Translations under genes and position numbers: made by a program
Notes under the pieces: model-generated
What the model was told of the DNA's origin: nothing
Seen by the model: only the letters and a program-made list of their open reading frames with translations
Databases searched by the model: none
Assembly (NCBI RefSeq): GCF_002953215.1
Contig: NZ_CP026378.1
Coordinates: forward strand, 788,540-852,539
DNA: 64,000 nt
Source of the DNA: Mixta calida
GTDB lineage: Bacteria; Pseudomonadota; Gammaproteobacteria; Enterobacterales; Enterobacteriaceae
Direction: 5' to 3'
Shown: piece by piece, positions 33,728 through 43,629 of the stretch
Layout: each line of letters starts with the position of its first letter
How positions within the stretch are numbered: position 1 is the stretch's first letter

Positions 33728-34408
33728 ATGCGTTTTCCGCTTATTCTTGTTTCTCCCGCCCGTCCGGAAAATATCGGCGCCGCCGCGCGCGCGATGAAAA
33801 CTATGGGTTTTTCTGAGTTGCGCATTGTGCAAAGCGATGCCTGGCGGCAGCCTGCGGCGCGCATTGTGGCGCATGGGGCAGGCGAGATTATTGATAATAT
33901 TCAACATTACTCCTCGCTTTCCGCTGCGCTGGCGGATATCGATTTTTCCGTCGCCACTACCGCGCGCAGCCGTGCGAAATTCCGCTATTACGCCACGCCG
34001 CAGCAGGTAGAAACTATTCTGCGTGAAAAACAGCAGTGGGTGGGCAGCATGGCGCTGGTGTTTGGCCGGGAGGATAGCGGGCTGACCAACGACGAGCTGG
34101 CGCAGGTGGATCTGTTGACCGGCATTCCAATGGCGAACGACTATCCTTCGCTGAATCTGGGGCAGGCGGTAATGGTGTACTGCTATCAACTCTCTGCGTT
34201 GATGCAGGTAGCGCCTGCGGTGCCTGCGTTGGCGGACGGCCAGCAGCTGGACGCGCTGCGCCAGCGTGTGACGGCGTTGCTGGAGCGGCTGAATGTCGCC
34301 GACGATGAAAAACTGGCGGACTGGCTCCAGCAGCGCATCGGGCTACTGGAGCAGCGCGACAGCGCGATGCTCCACCGGTTGTTGCACGATATTGAAAAAA
34401 ATCTTTAG
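33728..34408 (+). CDS. lasT: SpoU/TrmH-family RNA methyltransferase LasT (YjtD)
   Basis: From the ATG at 33728 (MRFPLILVSPARPENIG) the product has 226 residues and is a SPOUT-class enzyme. The S-adenosylmethionine-knot motifs are VSPARPENIGAAARAMKTMG at the start, LVFGREDSGLTNDEL near 110-124 and IPMANDYPSLNLGQAVMVY near 130-150. It matches E. coli YjtD, which also lies between arcA and thrL. The RNA target is unassigned. The seven-codon longer frame has no ribosome site. Confidence 0.93.
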   Translation: MRFPLILVSPARPENIGAAARAMKTMGFSELRIVQSDAWRQPAARIVAHGAGEIIDNIQHYSSLSAALADIDFSVATTARSRAKFRYYATPQQVETILREKQQWVGSMALVFGREDSGLTNDELAQVDLLTGIPMANDYPSLNLGQAVMVYCYQLSALMQVAPAVPALADGQQLDALRQRVTALLERLNVADDEKLADWLQQRIGLLEQRDSAMLHRLLHDIEKNL

Positions 34409-34545
34409 CGGAAAATCTGGTCTGATCGCTGAAAGCTGGATAATGATGCCGGAATTAAGGGGCCAGATAATAGATTAGCCCGGCGGGAAGCGGAATTCGG
34501 CCTTTCCGCTGTTGTCCGTTTCGCCGTGGGTTGCCGATAAATCCA

Positions 34546-34574
34546 TTGACTTCATTCGGCAATTGCTTTACTTC
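34546..34574 (+). promoter_or_regulatory. thr operon promoter candidate
   Basis: TTGACT at 34546-34551 is a clear -35. The -10 is weak (TACTTC at 34569-34574, spacing 17). Position and the surrounding sequence (CATTCGGCAATTGCTTTACT) agree with the E. coli thr promoter, placing the start near 34580, about 35 bases before thrL. Confidence 0.5.
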
Positions 34575-34613
34575 TGAAAAGCAGACAGACGCGAAACAGA
34601 CAGACAAAATCAC

Positions 34614-34682
34614 ATGCGTACAAACAGCCTGAACACCATCATTATTACTACCACCATTACCACAGGTAACGGTGCGGGCTGA
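34614..34682 (+). CDS. thrL: thr operon leader peptide ThrL
   Basis: The 22-residue peptide MRTNSLNTIIITTTITTGNG-AG has seven threonines and four isoleucines; residues 8-17 are only Thr and Ile. When charged tRNA-Thr or tRNA-Ile is scarce, the ribosome stalls here and the downstream attenuator does not form. The end of the gene includes GGTGCGGGCT (34671-34680), which is repeated exactly in the terminator arm at 34722-34731 and so can pair with the other arm. The N-terminus differs from E. coli (MKRISTT...), but the NGAG end is kept. Confidence 0.93.
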   Translation: MRTNSLNTIIITTTITTGNGAG

Positions 34683-34705
34683 CGCATACAGGAAAAAAGA
34701 GAAAA

Positions 34706-34738
34706 AGCCCGCACCTGACAAGGTGCGGGCTTTTTTTT
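34706..34738 (+). terminator. thr attenuator
   Basis: AGCCCGCACCT (34706-34716) and AGGTGCGGGCT (34721-34731) form a perfect 11-bp stem with loop GACA, followed by eight T. The left arm can alternatively pair with GGTGCGGGCT at 34671-34680 (antiterminator). It sits 29 bases before thrA. Confidence 0.95.
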
Positions 34739-34766
34739 CGGCTTAAATTCAGGAGATCTTTAAACG

Positions 34767-37229
34767 ATGCGAGTGCTGAAATTCGGTGGAACCTCAGTGG
34801 CAAATGCGGAACGCTTTCTGCGTGTTGCCGACATACTTGAAAGCAACGCGCAACAGGGACAGGTGGCCACCGTACTCTCCGCGCCAGCTAAAATCACTAA
34901 CCATCTGGTGGCCATGATTGAGAAAACCATCAGCGGTCAGGATGCCGCGCCGAATATCAGCGACGCCGAACAGATTTTTGCTTCGTTGCTACAGGGCCTA
35001 CAGGCTGCGCAGCCGGGCTTCGCCTTGGAGAAGATGCAGGCGCTGGTCGATAAAGAGTTCGCGCAGCTGAAGCAGACGCTGCACGGCATTAGCCTGCTGG
35101 GGCAGTGTCCCGACAGCGTCAACGCGGCGATTATCTGTCGTGGCGAAAAGCTCTCTATCGCGATTATGGAAGCATTGCTGCAGGCGCGAGGCCATCGCGT
35201 CAGCGTTATCGATCCGGTCAGTATGCTGCTGGCGCACGGCCACTACCTGGAATCGACAGTCGATATCGCCGAATCTACGCGTCGCATCGCCGCCAGCCAT
35301 ATTGCGGCCGACAGCATGATCCTGATGGCGGGCTTTACCGCCGGTAACGAACGCGGCGAGCTGGTGGTGCTGGGGCGCAACGGCTCTGACTACTCCGCCG
35401 CCGTGCTGGCCGCCTGCCTGCGCGCCGACTGTTGTGAAATCTGGACCGACGTCGACGGCGTCTATACCTGCGATCCGCGTCAGGTGCCGGACGCCCGCCT
35501 GCTGAAATCGATGTCCTACCGGGAGGCGATGGAACTCTCCTACTTCGGGGCGAAAGTGCTGCATCCGCGCACCATCGCGCCAATCGCTCAGTTCCAGATC
35601 CCCTGCCTGATTAAAAATACCGCTAACCCGCAGGCGCCAGGCACGCTGATCGGCGGCGACGTCAGCGATGACGTCAATCCGGTGAAGGGCATTACCAACC
35701 TGAACAGCATGGCGATGTTCAACGTCTCCGGCCCCGGCATGAAGGGCATGATCGGCATGGCGGCGCGCGTCTTCGCCGCGATGTCGCGCGCCGGCATTTC
35801 CGTTGTGCTGATTACGCAGTCTTCTTCCGAATACAGCATCAGCTTCTGCGTGCCGCAGAACGAGCAGGCGCGCGCGCGCCGCGTGCTGGAAGATGAGTTT
35901 TATCTGGAGCTGAAAAACGGCCTGCTGGAGCCGCTGGATGTGATGGAGCAACTGGCTATCGTTTCCGTCGTCGGCGACAACATGCGCACCCAGCGCGGCA
36001 TTTCCGCGAAATTCTTCGCGGCGCTGGCGCGCGCCAATATCAATATCGTCGCTATTGCCCAGGGCTCGTCAGAGCGCTCAATCTCCGTGGTGGTCAATAA
36101 TGATGACGCCACCACCGCCGTGCGCGTGGTGCACCAGATGCTGTTTAACACCGATCAGGTGATTGAGGTCTTCGTGGTCGGCGTCGGCGGCGTCGGCGGC
36201 GCGCTGCTGGAGCAGCTGCACCGTCAGCAGGCGTGGCTAAAGAACAAGCATATCGATCTGCGCGTCTGCGGCATCGCCAATTCAAAAGCGCTGCTGACTA
36301 ACGTGCACGGCATCGATCTCAGCAACTGGCAGGGCGCGTTGCGCGAAGCCAGCGAGCCGTTCAACGCTGAGCGTCTGATCCGGCTGGCTAAGGAGTATCA
36401 TCTGCTGAACCCGGTGATCGTCGACTGTACCTCAAGCCAGGCGGTCGCCGATCAATATGCCGATTTCCTGGCGGAAGGCTTCCATATCGTCACGCCGAAT
36501 AAAAAGGCCAACACTTCCTCCTGGAATTACTATCAGCAGCTGCGCGCGGCGGCGGCAAAGTCGCGACGCAAATTCCTCTACGACACCAATGTCGGCGCCG
36601 GTCTGCCGGTCATTGAAAACCTGCAAAATCTGCTCAATGCGGGCGATGAGCTAATCAGTTTCTCCGGGATTCTCTCTGGATCGCTTTCCTTTATTTTCGG
36701 TAAGCTGGATGAAGGGATGTCGCTGTCCGAGGCGACGAAGCTGGCGCGCGAGATGGGCTTTACCGAGCCGGATCCGCGCGACGATCTGTCGGGTATGGAT
36801 GTGGCGCGCAAACTGCTGATTCTGGCGCGTGAGGCAGGCTATCAGCTGGAGCTGAGCGATATCGACATCGAAGCGCTGCTGCCGCCGGAATTTACCGCCA
36901 TCGCCGACGTCGACGCCTTTATGCAGCGTCTGCCTGAGCTGGATGACGCTTTCGCCAGCCGGGTGCAGGCGGCGCGCGAGGCGGGCAAAGTGCTGCGCTT
37001 TGTCGGCGCGATAGAAGAGGGCGGGCGTTGCCGCGTGAAGATCGATGCGGTAGACGGCAACGATCCGCTGTATAAAGTGAAAAACGGCGAGAATGCGCTG
37101 GCGTTTTACAGTCGTTACTATCAGCCGATTCCGCTAGTGTTGCGCGGCTACGGCGCTGGCAATGACGTCACTGCCGCCGGGGTGTTCGCCGATCTGCTGC
37201 GCACGCTGTCATGGAAGTTAGGAGTTTAA
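34767..37229 (+). CDS. thrA: bifunctional aspartokinase I / homoserine dehydrogenase I
   Basis: ThrA does the first and third steps of threonine synthesis. It has 820 residues, the same as E. coli. The aspartokinase part (1 to about 250) starts [18 protein letters not shown]. Two ACT-type regulatory segments follow (near 315-460, with [20 protein letters not shown] and [20 protein letters not shown]), which give threonine feedback. The homoserine dehydrogenase has the NAD(P) loop [15 protein letters not shown] near 470 and ends LSWKLGV. It is first of thrABC; thrB starts 2 bases later. Confidence 0.99.
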   Translation: MRVLKFGGTSVANAERFLRVADILESNAQQGQVATVLSAPAKITNHLVAMIEKTISGQDAAPNISDAEQIFASLLQGLQAAQPGFALEKMQALVDKEFAQLKQTLHGISLLGQCPDSVNAAIICRGEKLSIAIMEALLQARGHRVSVIDPVSMLLAHGHYLESTVDIAESTRRIAASHIAADSMILMAGFTAGNERGELVVLGRNGSDYSAAVLAACLRADCCEIWTDVDGVYTCDPRQVPDARLLKSMSYREAMELSYFGAKVLHPRTIAPIAQFQIPCLIKNTANPQAPGTLIGGDVSDDVNPVKGITNLNSMAMFNVSGPGMKGMIGMAARVFAAMSRAGISVVLITQSSSEYSISFCVPQNEQARARRVLEDEFYLELKNGLLEPLDVMEQLAIVSVVGDNMRTQRGISAKFFAALARANINIVAIAQGSSERSISVVVNNDDATTAVRVVHQMLFNTDQVIEVFVVGVGGVGGALLEQLHRQQAWLKNKHIDLRVCGIANSKALLTNVHGIDLSNWQGALREASEPFNAERLIRLAKEYHLLNPVIVDCTSSQAVADQYADFLAEGFHIVTPNKKANTSSWNYYQQLRAAAAKSRRKFLYDTNVGAGLPVIENLQNLLNAGDELISFSGILSGSLSFIFGKLDEGMSLSEATKLAREMGFTEPDPRDDLSGMDVARKLLILAREAGYQLELSDIDIEALLPPEFTAIADVDAFMQRLPELDDAFASRVQAAREAGKVLRFVGAIEEGGRCRVKIDAVDGNDPLYKVKNGENALAFYSRYYQPIPLVLRGYGAGNDVTAAGVFADLLRTLSWKLGV

Positions 37230-37231
37230 AC

Positions 37232-38161
37232 ATGGTGAAAATTTACGCGCCGGCCTCAATCGGCAACGTCAGCGTCGGCTTTGACGTATTGGGCGCGGCG
37301 GTGTCGCCGGTGGACGGTTCGCTATTGGGCGACTGCGTCACCGTTGAAGCGGCGGAAACATTCAGCCTGGTGAATCAGGGGCGTTTTGTCAGCAAGCTGC
37401 CGACGAAGACGGAAGAGAATATCGTCTACCAGTGCTGGGCGCGCTTTTGCGAAGCGATCGGCAAAACCGTGCCGGTGCGCATGACGCTGGAAAAAAATAT
37501 GCCGATAGGCTCCGGCCTCGGCTCCAGCGCCTGTTCCGTCGTCGCCGGTCTGATGGCAATGAACGAATTCTGCGGCAGGCCGCTGGATGATAACCAGCTC
37601 CTGACGCTAATGGGCGAGCTGGAAGGACGCATCTCCGGCAGCGTGCATTATGACAACGTGGCGCCCTGTTTCCTGGGCGGCCTGCAGCTAATGCTGGAAG
37701 AGAACGGCATTATCAGCCAGGCGGTGCCCTGTTTTGACGACTGGCTGTGGGTGATGGCCTATCCCGGTATTAAGGTCTCCACCGCAGAGGCGAGGGCGAT
37801 CCTGCCGGCGCAGTATCGCAAAGAGGATTGTATTAAGCACGGGCGCTATCTGGCGGGCTTCATTCACGCCTGCCATACCGCGCAGCCGCAGCTGGCGGCG
37901 AAACTGATGCGCGATGTGATTGCTGAGCCATACCGTACTAAGCTGCTGCCGGGCTTCGCCGACGCGCGTCAGGCGGCGCAGGATATCGGCGCGCTGGCCT
38001 GCGGCATTTCCGGTTCAGGCCCGACGCTGTTCGCGGTTTGCGACAATATGGAAACAGCGCAGCGTATGGCGGACTGGTTGCAACAACACTATCTGCAAAA
38101 TGATGAAGGCTTCGTCCATATATGCCGTGCCGACACGGCGGGCGCACGAAAACTGGGATAA
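37232..38161 (+). CDS. thrB: homoserine kinase
   Basis: ThrB phosphorylates homoserine. It is a 309-residue GHMP kinase: motif 1 near residue 10 ([16 protein letters not shown]), the ATP loop [20 protein letters not shown] near 84-103, and motif 3 [12 protein letters not shown] near 260. The start is the ATG at 37232, with AGGAG ahead; the frame extending to 37211 lies inside thrA. thrC follows 3 bases after the stop. Confidence 0.98.
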   Translation: MVKIYAPASIGNVSVGFDVLGAAVSPVDGSLLGDCVTVEAAETFSLVNQGRFVSKLPTKTEENIVYQCWARFCEAIGKTVPVRMTLEKNMPIGSGLGSSACSVVAGLMAMNEFCGRPLDDNQLLTLMGELEGRISGSVHYDNVAPCFLGGLQLMLEENGIISQAVPCFDDWLWVMAYPGIKVSTAEARAILPAQYRKEDCIKHGRYLAGFIHACHTAQPQLAAKLMRDVIAEPYRTKLLPGFADARQAAQDIGALACGISGSGPTLFAVCDNMETAQRMADWLQQHYLQNDEGFVHICRADTAGARKLG

Positions 38162-38164
38162 CGC

Positions 38165-39451
38165 ATGAAACTCTACAATCTTAAGGATCACAACGAGCAG
38201 GTCAGTTTCGCACAGGCCGTCAAGCAGGGCCTGGGCAAGCAGCAGGGGCTGTTCTTTCCACTGGAGCTGCCGGAATTTGAGCTGACCGAAATCGATGCCA
38301 TGCTGGAGATGGATTTCGTCACCCGCAGCAGCAAGATTCTTTCCGCTTATATCGGCGACGAAATCGCTGCGCATCAGCTGGCGGAGCGCGTAAAAGCGGC
38401 GTTCGCGTTTCCGGCGCCGGTGGCGCAGGTGACGGAAGATATCGCCTGCCTGGAGCTGTTCCACGGCCCGACGCTGGCGTTTAAAGATTTCGGCGGCCGC
38501 TTTATGGCGCAAATGCTTTCTTACATCAGCGGCACGGATGAGCAAATCACTATTCTCACCGCGACCTCCGGCGATACCGGCGCGGCGGTGGCCCACGCTT
38601 TCTACGGCATGGAAAACGTGCGCGTGGTCATCCTCTATCCGCAGGGCAAAATCAGCCCCTTGCAGGAGAAGCTGTTCTGTACGCTGGGCGGCAATATCCA
38701 CACTATCGCTGTCGACGGTGATTTCGACGCCTGTCAGGCGCTGGTGAAGCAGGCGTTTGACGATGAAGCGCTGAAAAAAGCGATTGGCCTGAACTCGGCG
38801 AACTCCATCAACATCAGCCGCCTGCTGGCGCAGATCTGCTACTACTTCGAGGCGGTAGCGCAGCTGCCGCAGGAAAAGCGTAATCAGCTGGTGATCTCGG
38901 TGCCGAGCGGCAACTTCGGCGATTTAACGGCGGGCCTGCTGGCGAAATCGCTGGGGCTGCCGGTGAAACGCTTTATCGCCGCCACTAACCGCAACGACAC
39001 CGTGCCGCGTTTTCTCGCCAGCGGCGCCTGGCAGCCGAACACCACTGTCGCCACGCTGTCGAACGCGATGGACGTCAGCCAGCCGAACAACTGGCCGCGC
39101 GTGGAGGAGCTGTTCCGCCGTAAAACCTGGCGCCTGACCGATCTCGGCTTCGGCGCGGTGGATGATGAGACGACCCGCAGCACCATGCGCGAGCTGGCGC
39201 AGCTGGGCTATATCTCTGAGCCGCATGCCGCTATCGCGTACCGCATGCTGCGCGATCAGCTGCAGCCGGGCGAGTTCGGCCTGTTCCTCGGCACCGCGCA
39301 TCCGGCGAAGTTTAAGGAGAGCGTCGAGGAAATTCTGCAGCAGACGCTGCCGCTGCCGCCGGAACTGGCGGAGCGCGCCGAACTGCCGCTGCTCTCGCAT
39401 GAGATGAAGCCTGACTTTACTGAGCTGCGCTTTTTCTTAACGCAGCTGTAA
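38165..39451 (+). CDS. thrC: threonine synthase
   Basis: ThrC turns phosphohomoserine into threonine with pyridoxal phosphate. It has 428 residues (E. coli: 428). The PLP lysine is in TLAFKDFGGRFMAQ (Lys107), the phosphate loop is in PSGNFGDLTAG near 241-251, and the N-terminus is MKLYNLKDHNEQVSFAQAVK. It ends the thr operon before a strong terminator. Confidence 0.98.
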   Translation: MKLYNLKDHNEQVSFAQAVKQGLGKQQGLFFPLELPEFELTEIDAMLEMDFVTRSSKILSAYIGDEIAAHQLAERVKAAFAFPAPVAQVTEDIACLELFHGPTLAFKDFGGRFMAQMLSYISGTDEQITILTATSGDTGAAVAHAFYGMENVRVVILYPQGKISPLQEKLFCTLGGNIHTIAVDGDFDACQALVKQAFDDEALKKAIGLNSANSINISRLLAQICYYFEAVAQLPQEKRNQLVISVPSGNFGDLTAGLLAKSLGLPVKRFIAATNRNDTVPRFLASGAWQPNTTVATLSNAMDVSQPNNWPRVEELFRRKTWRLTDLGFGAVDDETTRSTMRELAQLGYISEPHAAIAYRMLRDQLQPGEFGLFLGTAHPAKFKESVEEILQQTLPLPPELAERAELPLLSHEMKPDFTELRFFLTQL

Positions 39452-39463
39452 AAGGCAGCGATA

Positions 39464-39491
39464 AAAAAGCCGCCTTTCGGGGCGGCTTTTT
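39464..39491. terminator. bidirectional terminator between thrC and yaaA
   Basis: AAAAAGCCGCC (39464-39474) and GGCGGCTTTTT (39481-39491) form a perfect 11-bp stem with a 6-base loop. The genes on both sides converge. Confidence 0.9.
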
Positions 39492-39503
39492 GCTGCGTGG
39501 CGC

Positions 39504-40280
39504 TTACGCCTGTTCGTGGCGCTTAAACACCAGCTCGTCGCCGCGGCTGCTCGCCGCATCGAAGAAGTAGCCTTCCCGATCGAATTCGGTCAGCTGCTGC
39601 GCGTCGCTCAGACGATTTTCAATGATGTAGCGACACATCAGGCCGCGCGCCTTTTTGGCATAGAAGCTGATGACTTTGAATTTGCCGTTTTTCTCGTCAA
39701 GGAAAACCGGCTTGATAATCCGTCCGTTGATCTTTTTCGGCTGCACGGCGCGGAAGTATTCGTCCGAGGCGAGGTTAATCAGCAGATCGTCGCCCTGCGC
39801 CGCCAGCGCCGCGTTCAGCGTCTGCGTCAGGGTTTCGCCCCAGAAACTGTAAAGATCTTTTCCCGCCGGGTTTTCCAGCTTCGTTCCCATTTCCAGACGG
39901 TAAGGCTGCATCAGATCCAGCGGACGCAGCACGCCGTACAGTCCTGACAACATGCGTAAATGCTGCTGGGCGAAATCAAAATCCGCTTCGCTAAAACGCT
40001 CCGCCTGAAGGCCGGTATAAACATCGCCTTTGAAAGCCAGAATCGCCTGGCGCGCATTTTCCGGTGTGAACTGCGGATGCCAGTCGTTAAAACGTTCGGC
40101 GTTTAACAGCGCCAGTTTGTCGCTGATGCTCATCAGTGAGGCGAGAGCGGCGGGCGACAGCTGTCGCGCCACGGCGACCAGCTCCTGTGATTTTTCTAAC
40201 AGCGCGGGCTGCGTATAGCGCTGCGTCGCAAGCGGCGTCGTGTAGTCAAGCGTCTTGGCTGGCGATATGACCATCAACAT
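39504..40280 (-). CDS. yaaA: peroxide-stress protein YaaA
   Basis: The product has 258 residues of the YaaA (DUF328) family: [20 protein letters not shown] at the start, [22 protein letters not shown] near 110-130, [13 protein letters not shown] near 166-178, and [18 protein letters not shown] at the end. In E. coli it limits free intracellular iron after hydrogen peroxide and is induced by OxyR. It lies between thrC and talB; some E. coli neighbours (yaaJ) are absent. Confidence 0.95.
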   Translation of the reverse strand: MLMVISPAKTLDYTTPLATQRYTQPALLEKSQELVAVARQLSPAALASLMSISDKLALLNAERFNDWHPQFTPENARQAILAFKGDVYTGLQAERFSEADFDFAQQHLRMLSGLYGVLRPLDLMQPYRLEMGTKLENPAGKDLYSFWGETLTQTLNAALAAQGDDLLINLASDEYFRAVQPKKINGRIIKPVFLDEKNGKFKVISFYAKKARGLMCRYIIENRLSDAQQLTEFDREGYFFDAASSRGDELVFKRHEQA

Positions 40281-40414
40281 AGGGAATTCCTTAGCGTAAC
40301 CCGCAGGTTCTGTTCTCTTTTCTCGGTTCTCGCCGCCGATGTTAGCAAAAAAGCGCTGCGCTCAGGCAAATCATTACTATCGGTCTGGCCTGTGCGATTT
40401 GCATCATCCGCGCA

Positions 40415-40442
40415 TTGCGCGTCGGATTGCGCATGATATTAT
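40415..40442 (+). promoter_or_regulatory. talB promoter candidate, extended -10
   Basis: TTGCGC at 40415-40420 and TATTAT at 40437-40442 are spaced by 16 bp, with TG one base before the -10 (extended). The start would be near 40449, 40 bases before talB. Confidence 0.5.
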
Positions 40443-40488
40443 CGCAACAGACTTTACCCCTGACAGTGACATATCAAGAGAACCCATC

Positions 40489-41442
40489 ATGACGGATAAA
40501 CTTACTTCTTTACGTCAGCTGACGACTGTCGTTGCCGATACCGGCGATATCGCAGCGATGAAGCTGTACCAGCCGCAGGACGCTACCACGAACCCTTCTC
40601 TGATTCTTAACGCCGCACAAATCCCGGAATACCGCAAACTGATCGACGAAGCTATCAGCTGGGCGCGTCAGCAGAGCAGCAATAAAGAAGAACAAATTCA
40701 GTACGCCTCTGACAAGCTGGCGGTAAACATCGGTCTGGAAATTCTGAAACTGATCCCAGGCCGCATCTCTACCGAAGTTGACGCCCGTCTCTCTTACGAT
40801 ACCGAAGCAAGCATCGCTAAAGCGCGCAGCCTGATTAAACTCTACAACGATGCGGGTATCAGCAACGATCGCATCCTGATCAAGCTCGCCTCCACCTGGC
40901 AGGGCATTCGCGCCGCCGAGCAGCTGGAAAAAGAGGGCATCAACTGTAACCTGACGCTGCTGTTCTCCTTCGCTCAGGCGCGCGCCTGCGCCGAAGCGGG
41001 CGTTTACCTGATCTCTCCGTTCGTGGGCCGTATCTTGGACTGGTATAAAGCCAATACCGACAAGAAAGAGTACGCGCCGCATGAAGATCCGGGCGTGGTC
41101 TCCGTCAGCGAAATCTATGAGTACTACAAACAGCACGGCTATGAGACCGTGGTGATGGGCGCCAGCTTCCGCAACGTCGGCGAAATTCTGGAGCTGGCCG
41201 GCTGCGACCGCCTGACCATCTCTCCGTCTCTGCTGAAAGAGCTGGCCGAGACCGAAGGCAGCGTTGAGCGTAAACTCTCCTTCAGCGGCGAAGTGAAAGC
41301 GCGACCGGCGAAAATGACCGAAGCGGAATTCCTGTGGCAGCATAACCAGGATCCGATGGCGGTAGATAAGCTGGCGCAGGGCATCCGCAACTTTGCGGTT
41401 GACCAGGGCAAACTGGAAAAAATGATCGCAGATCTGCTGTAA
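40489..41442 (+). CDS. talB: transaldolase B
   Basis: TalB moves a dihydroxyacetone unit between sugar phosphates in the non-oxidative pentose phosphate pathway. It has 317 residues, as in E. coli, from the ATG at 40489 ([20 protein letters not shown]). The Schiff-base lysine is in [20 protein letters not shown] (Lys132), with the catalytic Asp in the DATTNPSL region. The longer frame to 40339 is spurious. The codon use suggests high expression. Confidence 0.98.
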   Translation: MTDKLTSLRQLTTVVADTGDIAAMKLYQPQDATTNPSLILNAAQIPEYRKLIDEAISWARQQSSNKEEQIQYASDKLAVNIGLEILKLIPGRISTEVDARLSYDTEASIAKARSLIKLYNDAGISNDRILIKLASTWQGIRAAEQLEKEGINCNLTLLFSFAQARACAEAGVYLISPFVGRILDWYKANTDKKEYAPHEDPGVVSVSEIYEYYKQHGYETVVMGASFRNVGEILELAGCDRLTISPSLLKELAETEGSVERKLSFSGEVKARPAKMTEAEFLWQHNQDPMAVDKLAQGIRNFAVDQGKLEKMIADLL

Positions 41443-41447
41443 TCAGA

Positions 41448-41481
41448 CGCTGCCGCAGTCGAAAAACCGGCTGCGGCAGCG
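41448..41481 (+). terminator. long-stem hairpin after talB
   Basis: CGCTGCCGCAG (41448-41458) and CTGCGGCAGCG (41471-41481) form an 11-bp perfect stem with a 12-base loop rich in A. There is no immediate T run (CAGGACAGGCAACTTTTC follows), so it may work as an RNA-stability element or weak terminator. Confidence 0.4.
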
Positions 41482-41576
41482 CAGGACAGGCAACTTTTCT
41501 CTCCCTGTAGTATCCTTGGCGACAATCCCAAACCCTTACCGATCGCGCTGCGGCGGTACCTGTCATGACTAACATT

Positions 41577-42164
41577 ATGAATACCTTACGCATTGGACTT
41601 ATATCCGTTTCAGATCGCGCCGCTAACGGCATTTATCAGGATCAGGGCATTCCGGCGCTGGAAAGCTGGCTCTCTACCGCGCTGACTACGCCTTTTGTTA
41701 TTGAAACGCGTCTTGTGCCCGATGAGCAGCCGCTGATCGAAGAAGCGCTTTGCGAGCTGGTGGATGAGCGTTTCTGTCATCTGGTATTGACCACCGGCGG
41801 CACCGGTCCGGCCCGTCGCGACGTGACGCCGGACGCCACGCTGGCCGTCGCCGATCGGGTGATGCCGGGATTCGGCGAGCAGATGCGTCAAATCAGCCTG
41901 CACTTTGTGCCAACGGCGATCCTGTCGCGTCAAACCGGCGTGATCCGCAAACAGTCGCTGATCCTGAATCTGCCGGGCCAGCCGAAATCGATCAAAGAGA
42001 CGCTGGAAGGGCTGAAGGATGAACAAGGAAAAGTAGTGGTACAGGGCATTTTCGCCAGCGTGCCGTACTGCATTCAGCTGCTGGAAGGCCCGTATATTGA
42101 AACGGACCCGCAGGTGGTAGCAGCATTTCGTCCGAAAAGCGCCCGACGTGATACAAATACCTGA
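41577..42164 (+). CDS. mog: molybdopterin adenylyltransferase
   Basis: Mog adenylylates molybdopterin before molybdenum insertion. From the ATG at 41577 (MNTLRIGLISVSDRAANGIY) it has 195 residues. The nucleotide site is LTTGGTGPARRDVTPDATLA near 70-89, and LNLPGQPKSIKETLEGLKDE is near 137-156. A second ATG four codons upstream at 41565 is possible. In E. coli satP follows immediately on the other strand; here an MFS gene intervenes. Confidence 0.97.
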   Translation: MNTLRIGLISVSDRAANGIYQDQGIPALESWLSTALTTPFVIETRLVPDEQPLIEEALCELVDERFCHLVLTTGGTGPARRDVTPDATLAVADRVMPGFGEQMRQISLHFVPTAILSRQTGVIRKQSLILNLPGQPKSIKETLEGLKDEQGKVVVQGIFASVPYCIQLLEGPYIETDPQVVAAFRPKSARRDTNT

Positions 42165-42283
42165 AAATCCGCTTTTTAAGGCATAAAATCCAGCGTCGCT
42201 GGTGTCGAGAAAAGTTGACGTTATAGTAACGGTTGTTTTACAGCCAAACGCCAACTTTTTTCAACCCTCTGGAAGCGCACGCA

Positions 42284-43594
42284 ATGCTGGATCATCAACA
42301 GACCCGCCGGCTCAACCGGCAGGATTACAAGACGCTGTCGCTGGCTGCCCTCGGCGGCGCGCTTGAATTCTACGATTTTATTATCTTCGTTTTCTTCGCG
42401 GCGGTGATAGGCGAACTGTTCTTTCCGCCCGACATTCCCGACTGGCTGCGCCAGCTGCAAACTTTCGGCATTTTTGCCGCCGGTTATCTGGCGCGTCCGT
42501 TAGGCGGCATTGTAATGGCGCACTTTGGCGATCGGGTCGGAAGGAAAAAGATGTTCAGCCTGAGCATTCTGCTGATGGCGCTGCCGACGCTGGCGATAGG
42601 CATGCTGCCCGATTACCATGCTATTGGGATTGCTGCGCCATTGCTGCTTTTGCTGATGCGCATGTTGCAGGGCGCCGCCATTGGCGGCGAAGTGCCGGGC
42701 GCCTGGGTTTTTGTCGCGGAGCATGTGCCGGAAAAACGCATCGGTATCGCCTGCGGCACGCTGACCGCGGGTTTGACCGCCGGCATTCTGCTGGGATCGC
42801 TTGTCGCTACGTTGATTAACACCACACTTTCGCCTGCGACGCTCGTCGGCGGCGGCTGGCGTATTCCCTTCTTTTTAGGCGGCGTGTTTGGGCTGGTGGC
42901 GATGTATCTGCGCCGCTGGCTGCATGAAACACCGGTGTTTCAGCAGATGCAGGCGCGCAAGGCGCTCTCTGAGGCGCTGCCGCTGCGTCGCGTTTTACAG
43001 CATCACAAACGCGCTGTAGTTATTTCCATGCTGCTGACCTGGCTGCTTTCCGCCTGCATTGTGGTCGTGATTCTGATGGCGCCCGCGCTGATGCAAAAGC
43101 AGCATGGCCTCTCCGCCGCGCTCACGTTACAGGCTAACAGTCTGGCTACCGTGATGCTGCTGCTGGGCTGCATTATCTATGGGCTGCTGGCCGATCGCTT
43201 CGGCGCTGCGCGCACGCTGATTGGCGGCTCATTGCTGCTGGCATTATGCAGCTGGCTGTTCTTCACCAGCGCCGCCAGTTCCGTTACGGCGCTGTTTGTC
43301 ACCTATGCGGCGGCGGGGCTGAGCGTTGGGGTTGTCGGCGTGGTGCCTTTCGTGATGGTGCGCGCGTTTCCGGCGGCGATACGTTTTAGCGGCATCTCTT
43401 TTTCCTACAATCTCTCTTACGCGATTTTCGGCGGCCTGACGCCGATTTGCGTCACTCTGATGATGACGTTGACGCCGCTGGCGCCCGCCTTGTATGTGTT
43501 GGCGCTCGCCATTATCGGCCTGCTGCTGGGCGTTTGGCTCAAACGCGATCGTGACGGCGCGCCGTTCGCCCAACGCGCCGATATCTGCGGTTAA
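42284..43594 (+). CDS. MFS transporter, metabolite:proton symporter type
   Basis: From the ATG at 42284 (MLDHQQTRRLNRQDYKTLSL) the product has 436 residues and about 12 membrane helices. It has the sugar-porter/MHS hallmarks: GGALEFYDFIIF in helix 1, RPLGGIVMAHFGDRVGRKKM between helices 2 and 3, and the R.LQG.AIGGE block (RMLQGAAIGGEVPGAW). The family includes ProP, ShiA, KgtP and YhjE; the substrate cannot be read. It is inserted between mog and satP relative to E. coli, and the shared terminator with satP keeps them separate. A second in-frame ATG 51 bases upstream is less likely. Confidence 0.85.
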   Translation: MLDHQQTRRLNRQDYKTLSLAALGGALEFYDFIIFVFFAAVIGELFFPPDIPDWLRQLQTFGIFAAGYLARPLGGIVMAHFGDRVGRKKMFSLSILLMALPTLAIGMLPDYHAIGIAAPLLLLLMRMLQGAAIGGEVPGAWVFVAEHVPEKRIGIACGTLTAGLTAGILLGSLVATLINTTLSPATLVGGGWRIPFFLGGVFGLVAMYLRRWLHETPVFQQMQARKALSEALPLRRVLQHHKRAVVISMLLTWLLSACIVVVILMAPALMQKQHGLSAALTLQANSLATVMLLLGCIIYGLLADRFGAARTLIGGSLLLALCSWLFFTSAASSVTALFVTYAAAGLSVGVVGVVPFVMVRAFPAAIRFSGISFSYNLSYAIFGGLTPICVTLMMTLTPLAPALYVLALAIIGLLLGVWLKRDRDGAPFAQRADICG

Positions 43595-43595
43595 A

Positions 43596-43625
43596 AAAAG
43601 CCCTGCCGTTCCGGGCAGGGCTTTT
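43596..43625. terminator. bidirectional terminator between the MFS gene and satP
   Basis: AAAAGCCCTGCC (43596-43607) and GGCAGGGCTTTT (43614-43625) form a perfect 12-bp stem with a 6-base loop and A/T runs on both sides. The genes converge. Confidence 0.9.
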
Positions 43626-43629
43626 AGCC

